From contig JAEDNJ010000034.1 in the NCBI GenBank assembly GCA_016302525.1, positions 1 to 11,210 on the forward strand: a stretch of DNA of 11,210 bases, read 5' to 3'. The stretch's first letter is position 1. The number at the start of each line of letters is the position of its first letter. Positions 1 through 5,350 of the stretch are shown here, piece after piece. Below the pieces are notes generated by a model, which worked only from the letters and a program-made list of their open reading frames with translations, searched no databases and was not told where the DNA came from. The position numbers and the translations under genes are program-made. Source of the stretch: Phascolarctobacterium sp. Its GTDB lineage: Bacteria; Bacillota; Negativicutes; Acidaminococcales; Acidaminococcaceae.

Positions 1-9
1 TAACCTTTG

Positions 10-61
10 CCTACAAGACTCGCGAAACTAAAGCTTTTTTCGAACAGAAATGTCTTGTAGG
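10..61. repeat. 10-bp inverted repeat, copy 1
   Basis: CCTACAAGAC (10-19) and GTCTTGTAGG (52-61) are perfect inverted repeats with centres 42 bp apart. The right arm covers the candidate -35 hexamer of the promoter at 55-81. They could be paired half-sites of a regulator spaced about four helical turns apart, or arms of a long-loop hairpin. The sequence does not decide between these. Confidence 0.7.
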
Positions 62-81
62 GGGGACGATTATGCTATAAT
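55..81 (+). promoter_or_regulatory. Candidate sigma-A promoter, copy 1
   Basis: TTGTAG (55-60) and a perfect TATAAT (76-81) are separated by 15 bp, which is short for sigma-A. The spacer begins with a run of six G (60-65). It points to the 15-codon ORF at 136. Confidence 0.5.
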
Positions 82-135
82 ATTATCATAGTTGTAAACT
101 CACGCTGTACTTTCGCTATTTTGGCACAGAGCAGA

Positions 136-183
136 GTGAGCACAGCAGGCATAGGGGTCAGGAATAAGAGGCTTGCCTTTTAA
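136..183 (+). CDS. 15-codon ORF, probable remnant or paralogous leader peptide
   Basis: GTG at 136 opens an ORF encoding MSTAGIGVRNKRLAF and ending at TAA 181-183. The GTG and the following frame sit at the same place in repeat copy 1 as the GTG of the 88-aa gene does in copy 2. IGVR is shared with that protein's start (MKKISIGVRK). It may be the decayed stub of a duplicated gene or a short translated leader. The ribosome binding site is weak (AGAGCAGAG). I infer no function. Confidence 0.3.
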   Translation: MSTAGIGVRNKRLAF

Positions 184-227
184 ATGAGCAGAGCAAAAAT
201 TACATTACTGGCCTAGCATTACCTTTG

Positions 228-280
228 CCTACAAGACTCGCGAAACTAGCTCATTATTTCTAACAAAAATGTCTTGTAGG
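228..280. repeat. 10-bp inverted repeat, copy 2
   Basis: The same arms as in copy 1, CCTACAAGAC (228-237) and GTCTTGTAGG (271-280), have centres 43 bp apart. The arms are fully conserved between copies while most of the loop has changed (only the CGAAACTA next to the left arm and an AAAT next to the right arm persist). This argues that the arms themselves are functional. The right arm again covers the -35 region. Confidence 0.7.
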
Positions 281-302
281 GGGGGGGTAAATGTGTTATA
301 AT
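274..302 (+). promoter_or_regulatory. Candidate promoter with a nine-G tract in the spacer
   Basis: TTGTAG (274-279) and TATAAT (297-302) are 17 bp apart, the optimal sigma-A spacing. The spacer starts with a nine-G run (279-287), longer than the six Gs of copy 1. Transcription would start near 309, about 50 nt before the GTG of the 88-aa gene. Confidence 0.6.
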
Positions 303-357
303 ATCGCTATAGTGGTTTACACTAGTTGAAATTTAAGTATTCATAGAAGAGAACAGT

Positions 358-624
358 GTGAAGAAAATAAGCATAGGGGTCAGGAAAATGTATGATTCAG
401 TTTTAGACAAGCTGTGTGAAGAACTAAACAAGGGCTATTTGTCAGACCTTAAATGGCTAAGTCAGGCTGACAGAGTAGAGGCTGGCCTCATCCTTCAGCG
501 TACCAGAGCTGAGGACTTTTCGGTTGTCTCGTGGAATGATGCCTATAGCTATCTGACTGGTAGCAGGGTAAAGGCTTCTGCCGAAGAGGCAAGGGCGAGG
601 CTCATCCAATGGCTAAGTGAATAA
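358..624 (+). CDS. Unrecognised 88-aa protein
   Basis: I do not recognise this protein. It is soluble-looking and charged, with no signal peptide, membrane segment, cysteine pair or known catalytic motif. It appears mostly helical: residues 12-40 and the Ala/Glu/Arg-rich C-terminus from about 68 to 87 read as amphipathic helices. The GTG start at 358 is supported because a GTG occupies the same place in the upstream repeat copy. However, SD-like AGGA at 382 precedes an in-frame ATG at 388, which would give 78 aa. Its own promoter (274-302) and terminator (632-659) make it a single-gene transcript. The duplicated promoter region with conserved inverted arms suggests tight or switchable regulation. 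The function is unknown, and it may be a lineage-specific small protein. Confidence 0.65.
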   Translation: MKKISIGVRKMYDSVLDKLCEELNKGYLSDLKWLSQADRVEAGLILQRTRAEDFSVVSWNDAYSYLTGSRVKASAEEARARLIQWLSE

Positions 625-631
625 AAATTTT

Positions 632-659
632 GGGACCGTAACAGGTCCCTTTTTCTTTT
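632..659 (+). terminator. Intrinsic terminator of the 88-aa gene
   Basis: GGGACC (632-637), loop GTAACA, GGTCCC (644-649) are followed by TTTTT-C-TTTT. A perfect 6-bp GC-rich stem and U tract lie 8 nt after the stop codon. Confidence 0.9.
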
Positions 660-868
660 GTAGGCTTATTTCATATCAGTTATACAAGCCTTGATAGCGG
701 TAGTAGAAAAGCAAATTCTTCTTAGTTTGTTATAAATGAATTTAGTTGAAGTGCGCAGCTAAGCTGGGCAACAATTTGCTGATTTTAAAATACATATTTG
801 CAATTAGTTATGAAAAGTACAGGGGATAGCAGGGTCGTGCTGCAAAAGAATTTGCTTTTGTAGTTTAA
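660..868. other. Intergenic region upstream of cobU
   Basis: About 210 AT-rich bases carry no convincing gene. The only clear structure is the 14-bp inverted repeat at 707-720 and 846-859, with the start of the cobU promoter at its right end. I looked for the conserved B12-box and core of a cobalamin riboswitch, which often precedes such operons, and did not find them. Confidence 0.6.
703..863. repeat. 14-bp inverted repeat bounding 125 bp, with GTAG on both outer sides
   Basis: AAAAGCAAATTCTT (707-720) and AAGAATTTGCTTTT (846-859) are perfect inverted repeats. GTAG directly borders both outer ends (703-706 and 860-863), as a 4-bp target duplication of a small non-autonomous element would. 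The right arm overlaps the -35 of the cobU promoter, so an operator is an alternative reading. Confidence 0.5.
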
Positions 869-880
869 ATGAGCTATAAT
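852..880 (+). promoter_or_regulatory. Candidate promoter of the cobamide operon
   Basis: TTGCTT (852-857), a 17-bp spacer and perfect TATAAT (875-880). Transcription would start near 887. This rules out the ATG at 869 for this transcript and favours the GTG at 938 as the cobU start. Confidence 0.6.
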
Positions 881-937
881 AACTCTATTATAGCTTTAAG
901 GGTGTTGTGCAAAAAGCTATACGAGGTAGGTGTAAAA

Positions 938-1510
938 GTGAGTGAGATAGTGTTAGTAACAGGCGGAGCTCGCTCCGGCAAAAGCGAATTCGCTGAGCGC
1001 TATGTATTGCATTATTCCCCCAGGTGCGATTACATTGCGACAGCAGAAATTCTTGATGAGGAAATGGCTGAGCGGGTGCGTTTGCATCGAGAACGCCGTG
1101 ATGCTCGCTGGGTTAATCACGAGGCGCCTTATCACGCAGAGGAAACCTTCGCTAAGCTTGGCGAGGAAACGCAGGCCGTGCTCTTTGATTGCCTGACTAT
1201 CTATATGTGCAATTTATTCTATGGCAAGGAAGCTCCCCAGGGAAGCTTTTTAGAGCGCTGTGATTTTGTTTTTGCACAAATAGACAGACTGCTGGAGGCT
1301 GCCAGAAGGAGCGGCAAGCGTGTAGTCTTTGTTTCTAATGAGGTGGGCTGCGGTATTGTGCCCGACAACCAAATGGCAAGGGAATACCGAGACCTGGCAG
1401 GCTGGGTGAACCAGCGTGTAGCCCAGGCAGCGGACAAGGTTTTTTACTGCGTAGCAGGTCAGGCTGTGGATGTGAAAAGGCTGGCCTTTAAATTTGAAGA
1501 CGAGGAATAG
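938..1510 (+). CDS. cobU: Adenosylcobinamide kinase / adenosylcobinamide-phosphate guanylyltransferase
   Basis: This bifunctional enzyme phosphorylates adenosylcobinamide and then transfers GMP from GTP to give adenosylcobinamide-GDP, the activated corrinoid half for cobamide assembly. The 190-aa product has the CobU P-loop GGARSGKS at residues 9-16, YIATAE at 32-37, HRERR at 50-54 (containing the histidine that carries GMP in this family), DCLT at 84-87 and the C-terminal block SNEVGCGIVP at 133-142. The length matches the family (about 180 aa). I chose GTG 938 because GAGGTAGG (923-930) precedes it, the protein then begins right before the P-loop strand as in homologues, and the in-frame ATG at 869 lies upstream of the predicted transcription start. 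It is the first gene of the operon, and its last codons (GAGGAA) supply the ribosome binding site of the next gene. Confidence 0.95.
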   Translation: MSEIVLVTGGARSGKSEFAERYVLHYSPRCDYIATAEILDEEMAERVRLHRERRDARWVNHEAPYHAEETFAKLGEETQAVLFDCLTIYMCNLFYGKEAPQGSFLERCDFVFAQIDRLLEAARRSGKRVVFVSNEVGCGIVPDNQMAREYRDLAGWVNQRVAQAADKVFYCVAGQAVDVKRLAFKFEDEE

Positions 1511-1514
1511 TTTT

Positions 1515-2531
1515 ATGGAAAAGATACAGATACCGGCCTTAGACATGGCTAGGGCAGAGCAGGTAAGAGCCTGCTTTGCTGCTATGCCTAAGGCAGGAGC
1601 GAATTTAGGTAAGCTGGAGGATATGGCTGTGCAATATGCTGCCATGTCTGGCAAGGAGCTGCCCAAGACAATCAAGACCGCTACACTGCTCATGTGTGGC
1701 GACCATGGTATTGCTAAATACGGCGTGAGCGCCTTTCCGCAGGAGGTCACCAGACAGATGATGGTGGGCTATATGCGCGGAACAGCTGGCGCTATGGTCT
1801 TAGCTGAGCACGCTAAGGCTAATGTAGTAGTGTGCGACATGGGCACAGCCTTTGACCAAAGCGATTTGCCCAATGTACGCCAGCTCAAGGTAGCTTGGGG
1901 CACCAACGATTTTACGCAGGGCCCGGCTATGAGCTTAGAGCAGGCAGAGCTGGCTCTGCACCGTGGTATGGAGGTTGCAGACGAATTTATCGACAAGGGC
2001 TACAATCTTTTGGTTACCGCAGAAATGGGCATTGCTAATACCACTTCAACAGCAGCTATTGCCAGCGCCTTTTTGGGCATTGACCCTCTATTAACAGTAG
2101 GGCGTGGCTCTGGCATTAATGACGCGCGTTTGCAGGTAAAGCGCCAGGTTGTTATTGACGGCTTAGCTAAAAATAAACCTAAGCTGGGCGATGGCCTCGA
2201 TATTTTGCAGAAGGTGGGTGGCTACGACCACGCCGGCTTAGCTGGCATGATTATTGCCGGCGCTAAGCGCAGAGTGCCTACGATGGTGGATGGCGTGAAC
2301 GCTACGGCAGCAGCCCTCATTGCCTATGGCATTTATCCTGAATGTCGCAACTATATGCTTTGCTCGCACTTGAGCAGCGATATTTCCCACCGCAAGATGC
2401 TGGAGCTGCTGGAGCTAACGCCGATTGTGGATGCCGGTATGCGCTTGGGAGAGGGCACGGGTGCCTGCTTAGCAATTCCTATTTTGCAAATGGCTATGGA
2501 CCTTTATCATAAATTGGGCAAGGTGAAATAA
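1515..2531 (+). CDS. cobT: CobT-family phosphoribosyltransferase, catalytic subunit type (ArsA-like)
   Basis: CobT enzymes move the phosphoribosyl group of nicotinate mononucleotide to the lower-ligand base (or a phenolic in ArsAB), giving an alpha-ribotide. The 338-aa product keeps the core: GDHG at 62-65, VSAFPQEVT at 71-79, AEMGIANTTS at 169-178, GRGSG at 197-201, VGGYDHAGLAG at 234-244 and LGEGTGACLA at 311-320. Glu313 corresponds to the catalytic Glu317 of the Salmonella enzyme. The usual N-terminal KPxGSLG motif is absent (here PKAGANLGKLE), and the protein stops about 25 residues after the catalytic loop without the TFEEAGV tail. A second homologue, two genes downstream, has those missing parts. 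I chose ATG 1515 over 1494 because GAGGAA lies 7 nt upstream. Its stop shares one base with the cobS start, suggesting coupled translation. Confidence 0.9.
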   Translation: MEKIQIPALDMARAEQVRACFAAMPKAGANLGKLEDMAVQYAAMSGKELPKTIKTATLLMCGDHGIAKYGVSAFPQEVTRQMMVGYMRGTAGAMVLAEHAKANVVVCDMGTAFDQSDLPNVRQLKVAWGTNDFTQGPAMSLEQAELALHRGMEVADEFIDKGYNLLVTAEMGIANTTSTAAIASAFLGIDPLLTVGRGSGINDARLQVKRQVVIDGLAKNKPKLGDGLDILQKVGGYDHAGLAGMIIAGAKRRVPTMVDGVNATAAALIAYGIYPECRNYMLCSHLSSDISHRKMLELLELTPIVDAGMRLGEGTGACLAIPILQMAMDLYHKLGKVK

Positions 2532-3249
2532 TGTACCATTTTATTACCTGCTTAGAATTTTTGACCCGCCTGCGTTTTTCTCAGCGCAGCGAGTGGCATG
2601 ATGACGACTTTAGCCGCAGTGTGCCCTACTTTCCTTTAGTGGGTCTGGTCATGGGGCTTTTTATGGCAGCCGTTAACTATGGGCTGGTCTGGCTCGACAC
2701 GCCCACCTTCATGCGGGCTGTGCTGCTGATTTTGGCTGAGCTGGTCATCATTGGCGCACTCATGTACGACGGCTACATGGACACTAGTGACGGTGTCTTT
2801 AGTGCCCGCGATAGGGAGCGTATGCTGGAAATTATGAAGGACAGCCATGTGGGCTCTAACGCTGTCATTGCGCTGGTCTGCCTCGTGCTATTGAAGGTGG
2901 CTGCCTATACCTGCATAGAGCCGCTGAAGCTGAGCTATGCTTTTGTAGCTATGTTCGTGGCAACTAGAACCTTTATGGTGCTCTACATTGTCAACTATCC
3001 CTATGCTAGGAAAACAGGCATTGGGCATATGTTCAAGGCCTATGCCAAGCCGGTCTATACCTATGTGGCCTTTGGTCTCGGTCTAGCGCTTACTGCTGCC
3101 TGTGGGCTGCCCTATCTTTATACGGCGGCAGGTGCCTTGCCCACTTCCTCACAAGGCAGCTAGGCGGTCTTACAGGTGACACCTGGGGCTTTTTAACGGA
3201 ATGTGGCTTTGTAATCTATATGATGTTAGGTGTTTATATATTAAGATAA
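2531..3249 (+). pseudogene. cobS: Adenosylcobinamide-GDP ribazoletransferase (cobamide synthase), apparent 1-nt frameshift near the 3' end
   Basis: CobS is the integral-membrane enzyme that joins adenosylcobinamide-GDP to the alpha-ribazole-type nucleotide. The frame from ATG 2531 shows FPLVG at 34-38, the CDP-alcohol-transferase-like DGYMDTSDG at 80-88, IMKDSHVG at 101-108 and several hydrophobic helices. It ends at TAG 3161-3163 after 210 aa. The missing C-terminus is intact one frame back: from 3160 it reads LGGLTGDTWGFLTECGF, the expected CobS end, and stops at TAA 3247-3249. Restoring one base at TTGCCC (about 3137-3142) would give a 239-aa protein, close to the family length. The repaired stop lies just before the next gene's binding site. 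I see no slippery heptamer, so a mutation or an assembly error is likelier than programmed shifting. Confidence 0.85.
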
Positions 3250-3259
3250 GGAGGGCAAA

Positions 3260-4069
3260 ATGCATATAGAAGAAATTATTGGCAAGATAAGGCCTCTCAA
3301 TGAAAATTGTGTGCGTTTAGCTCAAGAGCGCTTTGACGCGCTGATTAAGCCTATTGGCAGCCTTGCGAAGCTGGAAAAGATGACTACCCGCTATGCAGGC
3401 ATTATCGAAAAATACAAAAAGGAAGAGCTGGAATATCCAAAAAAGGTGCTGCTGGTCTGGTGCGGCATTGAACAGGCTCAGGCAGCAGAAAAGGTTCTGC
3501 GCGGTCAATGGCCTGTTAATGTTTTGGCTCAGTCCGTAGGTGCCAAGGTGCATACCCTGCTAGTGACAGCTGCCAGCCTCACAGAGGCTTTGGAGGAGGG
3601 CTCTGACCTCGTACAGGAAATAGCTTCTAAGGAAGAATGTGATGTGCTCGCCTTTGGCTGTCTGGCTGATTCTAAGAATGCAGTGGTACAGGCTGCTATG
3701 GCTGGTGGTATGCTGCAGGCTGCAGCTTTAAGAGTGCCTGTTATCCTAGATGGCGTGGCAACCAGTGCGGCTGCTGGCAAGGCTATCCAGCTGGCAGAGG
3801 GCGTGAAGGAATTTTTCATGGCTGGTCATGTGTCTGATGAGGAAGGAGCCGAGGCAGAGCTCGCTAAGCTGGGCTTAGATGCTCCCCTGCGCCTGAATAT
3901 TCCCAGTGGGGCAGGCGAGGGTGCTGTTATAGCGATGAGCCTTTTAGACGCTGGCATTAGAGCCTACAAGGATATGGAAACCTTTGAGGAGGCTGGCGTG
4001 CACGACGAAGTCAAGGACTTTTCTCGCAAGGAGGAAAAGCAGGGCTCACATTGGCAGCAGGAGTGCTAA
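3260..4069 (+). CDS. Degenerate CobT-family paralogue (ArsB-like partner subunit)
   Basis: The 269-aa protein aligns with CobT at both ends but lacks much of the middle. It keeps the N-terminal motif IKPIGSLAKLE (29-39), VPVILDGVATSAAA (159-172) and the C-terminal METFEEAGV (239-247). GDHG is replaced by WCGIEQ (67-72), and AEMGxxNTTS and GRGxG are absent. In an ungapped alignment of the catalytic loop, GEGTGA becomes GAGEGA (217-222), so the catalytic Glu position is Ala218. It is therefore probably not an independent phosphoribosyltransferase. ArsB of Sporomusa ovata acts with ArsA as a heterodimer on phenol and p-cresol, and this gene pair fits that pattern. AAGGAGGG (3248-3255) precedes ATG 3260 at normal spacing. 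The tail after 250 is charged and unlike CobT. Family is confident, partner role is inferred. Confidence 0.8.
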   Translation: MHIEEIIGKIRPLNENCVRLAQERFDALIKPIGSLAKLEKMTTRYAGIIEKYKKEELEYPKKVLLVWCGIEQAQAAEKVLRGQWPVNVLAQSVGAKVHTLLVTAASLTEALEEGSDLVQEIASKEECDVLAFGCLADSKNAVVQAAMAGGMLQAAALRVPVILDGVATSAAAGKAIQLAEGVKEFFMAGHVSDEEGAEAELAKLGLDAPLRLNIPSGAGEGAVIAMSLLDAGIRAYKDMETFEEAGVHDEVKDFSRKEEKQGSHWQQEC

Positions 4070-4081
4070 AGGAGAAGGCTT

Positions 4082-4723
4082 ATGGGCAGAATCTATTTAA
4101 TTCGTCACGGTGAAACCGACAGCAATAGCGGTAAGCTGTTTCAGGGACAAATGAATACGCTTTTAAATCCTGCTGGCTTAGCGCAGGCCGAGCAAATGGC
4201 AAGTTATATGCAAAGCATACCTCTGGATGCCATTTATTGCAGCTCGCTGCTGCGGGCGCGCATGACGGCTGCTCCCTTGGCCTTGGCTAAGAACATGGCC
4301 TATAAGCCCATGACTGAGCTGGAGGAAATCAGCTTTGGCGATTGGGAGGGAGTGTCCTTTAAGGAGCTGCACCGCGAGCACGCAGAGGAAATGCGTACCT
4401 TTCTGGAGCGACCGGGCGACTTTACGCCGCCTAACGGTGAAAGCTTTAAAATGGCACAGGAGCGCTGTCTTAAGGGCTTGGAGAAAATCCTTGCGCAGGA
4501 GGGGCATGACAAAAATATTGCCATCGTCACTCATGGCGGCATTATCAGGCTGTTTTTGTGCTATTTTCTCGACATTCCTTTAAACAGCTTGTGGAAAATG
4601 GCGATTCGCAATGTCTCTGTTTCGATTGTTTTTGACTCTAACGGCTATTTTATGGTGGAGTGTGTCAATGACGACCATTTCCTGCAAAGGACAGGTTTGG
4701 GCGGTTATATTAGCATAGTATAA
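4082..4723 (+). CDS. cobC: Histidine phosphatase, probable alpha-ribazole-5'-phosphate phosphatase
   Basis: This 213-aa member of the histidine phosphatase (phosphoglycerate mutase-like) family begins with the phospho-acceptor motif LIRHGETDSN, with His9 as nucleophile. It has Arg58/Arg60 in the SSLLRAR block, acidic residues Glu81/Glu82 in the proton-donor region (ELEEISFGDWEG) and the second catalytic histidine, His151, in VTHGGIIR. In cobamide synthesis CobC removes the 5' phosphate from alpha-ribazole phosphate or from the cobamide phosphate made by CobS. The family is hard to assign from sequence alone. The cobC call rests on its place as last gene of the cobU-cobT-cobS cluster, 12 nt after the preceding stop. 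AAAGGAG (4068-4074) precedes ATG 4082. There is no obvious hairpin terminator directly after it. Confidence 0.85.
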   Translation: MGRIYLIRHGETDSNSGKLFQGQMNTLLNPAGLAQAEQMASYMQSIPLDAIYCSSLLRARMTAAPLALAKNMAYKPMTELEEISFGDWEGVSFKELHREHAEEMRTFLERPGDFTPPNGESFKMAQERCLKGLEKILAQEGHDKNIAIVTHGGIIRLFLCYFLDIPLNSLWKMAIRNVSVSIVFDSNGYFMVECVNDDHFLQRTGLGGYISIV

Positions 4724-4762
4724 AATGTAGATAAAATTATTTTGTATACAAGACGATACTTG

Positions 4763-4791
4763 TTGACAAATAGAATTGGCTAATTTATACT
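4763..4791 (+). promoter_or_regulatory. Strong sigma-A promoter of the zinc-ribbon gene
   Basis: A consensus TTGACA (4763-4768), 17-bp spacer and TATACT (4786-4791). Transcription would start near 4798 and give a leader of about 120 nt before the ATG at 4921. ACAAG-ACGATA-CTTGT (4748-4763) is an interrupted palindrome directly upstream that touches the first base of the -35 and could bind a regulator. Confidence 0.8.
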
Positions 4792-4920
4792 AATACTGGT
4801 GTATCTCAGTTCTCCCTTAGGGTTTTAACAGTTTCTATCATAGTCGCTTGGCCTTGGTACTTAGTGGTAATATCTTAAATGAGTTCTTTGGGGTAAATAC
4901 AATGATAGGAGAGTTAATCT

Positions 4921-5211
4921 ATGGAAGACAAAATTTTGAACTGTGTAGAATGCAACGAAGAATTTGTATTCTCTGCTTCCGAACAAGAATTTTATGCTGC
5001 AAAGGGTTTCACCAACGAGCCGAAACGCTGCCCTAAATGCCGTGTAGCTCGTAAACAACGCATGGGTATCCAGGTTCCTGAGCGTCCGCAACGCGAAATG
5101 TTCCCCGCTGTTTGCGCTGAATGTGGTAAGGAGACCATGGTTCCCTTCAAACCTTCTAACGACCGTCCGGTTTACTGCCGCGATTGCTTCAACGCTCGTA
5201 AGAACGGCTAA
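4921..5211 (+). CDS. Double zinc-ribbon protein (zf-trcl / CxxC-x17-CxxC type)
   Basis: This 96-aa protein has two four-cysteine modules. The first is Cys8/Cys11 and Cys37/Cys40, spaced by 25 residues with the NEPKRCPKC signature of the 'probable zinc-ribbon' family. The second is Cys65/Cys68 and Cys86/Cys89, with exactly 17 residues between the pairs and the YCRDCF ending of the CxxC-x17-CxxC family. The basic linker RVARKQR (41-47) lies between them. No enzyme motif is visible. Proteins like this are small, cytoplasmic and often abundant, and a nucleic-acid or ribosome-related role is plausible but not shown here. AGGAGAG precedes ATG 4921. It has its own promoter and terminator and is flanked by cobC and hfq with no evident shared role. 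Confidence 0.9.
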   Translation: MEDKILNCVECNEEFVFSASEQEFYAAKGFTNEPKRCPKCRVARKQRMGIQVPERPQREMFPAVCAECGKETMVPFKPSNDRPVYCRDCFNARKNG

Positions 5212-5224
5212 TTTTTGTTAACTG

Positions 5225-5256
5225 ACAGGTGTGGCTGGTGCTGCACCTGTTTTTTG
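5225..5256 (+). terminator. Intrinsic terminator after the zinc-ribbon gene
   Basis: ACAGGTG (5225-5231) and CACCTGT (5244-5250) form a 7-bp stem with a 12-nt loop, followed by an uninterrupted T run to 5256. It lies 13 nt after the stop codon. Confidence 0.9.
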
Positions 5257-5277
5257 TTTATCTTTTGTCTTTTTGAC

Positions 5278-5306
5278 TTGAAGAAACTTGGCTTTTGTTG
5301 TACAAT
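5278..5306 (+). promoter_or_regulatory. Candidate hfq promoter
   Basis: TTGAAG (5278-5283), 17-bp spacer and TACAAT (5301-5306). An overlapping TTGACT at 5273 is a better hexamer, but its spacing to the same -10 is 22 bp. Transcription would start near 5313, giving a leader of about 38 nt. Confidence 0.55.
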
Positions 5307-5320
5307 AGGCTTAGCATAAT

Positions 5321-5343
5321 GCGTCATTGACGCACAGGGAGGA
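5321..5343 (+). promoter_or_regulatory. Short hairpin next to the hfq ribosome binding site
   Basis: GCGTC (5321-5325), loop ATT, GACGC (5329-5333) form a perfect 5-bp stem ending 2 nt before AGGGAGGA (5336-5343). Hfq represses its own mRNA in some bacteria, so this may be a control site, but it may only be a 5' stabilising hairpin. Confidence 0.4.
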
Positions 5344-5350
5344 ATTTACT

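Larger units (their letters stand above)
2..386 (+). repeat. Tandem direct duplication (~220 bp) of promoter, leader and start-codon region
   Basis: Two copies of the same unit lie head to tail. Copy 1 runs from about 2 to 164 and copy 2 from about 220 to 386. Shared blocks are ACCTTTGCCTACAAGACTCG plus CGAAACTA at 3-30 and 221-248, TGTCTTGTAGGGGGG at 51 and 270, TATAAT at 76 and 297, a GTG at 136 and 358, and GCATAGGGGTCAGGAA at 149-164 and 371-386. The offset drifts from 218 to 222 through small indels, and the sequence between the blocks has diverged. The window begins inside copy 1, so more copies could lie to the left. Confidence 0.9.

Noticed and set aside
660..937. Cobalamin riboswitch upstream of the cobamide operon
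   Set aside because: Expected from biology, but I could not find the B12-box or conserved core, and the predicted transcription start near 887 leaves only about 50 nt of leader.
869..937. Upstream ATG start for cobU
   Set aside because: It would add 23 residues with no counterpart in CobU, lies before the predicted transcription start and contains the TATAAT box.
1250..1750. 166-codon open frame on the - strand across cobU and cobT
   Set aside because: It lies opposite two well-supported genes, has no convincing binding site or family motif, and is explained by codon bias of the + strand genes.
3130..3165. Programmed -1 frameshift in cobS
   Set aside because: No X-XXY-YYZ slippery heptamer or convincing downstream structure is visible at the frame change, and CobS is not known to need one. 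Mutation or assembly error is simpler.
4724..4770. Terminator after cobC
   Set aside because: ACAAG-ACGATA-CTTGT is only a 5-bp stem without a T run and touches the next promoter, so it reads better as a possible operator.
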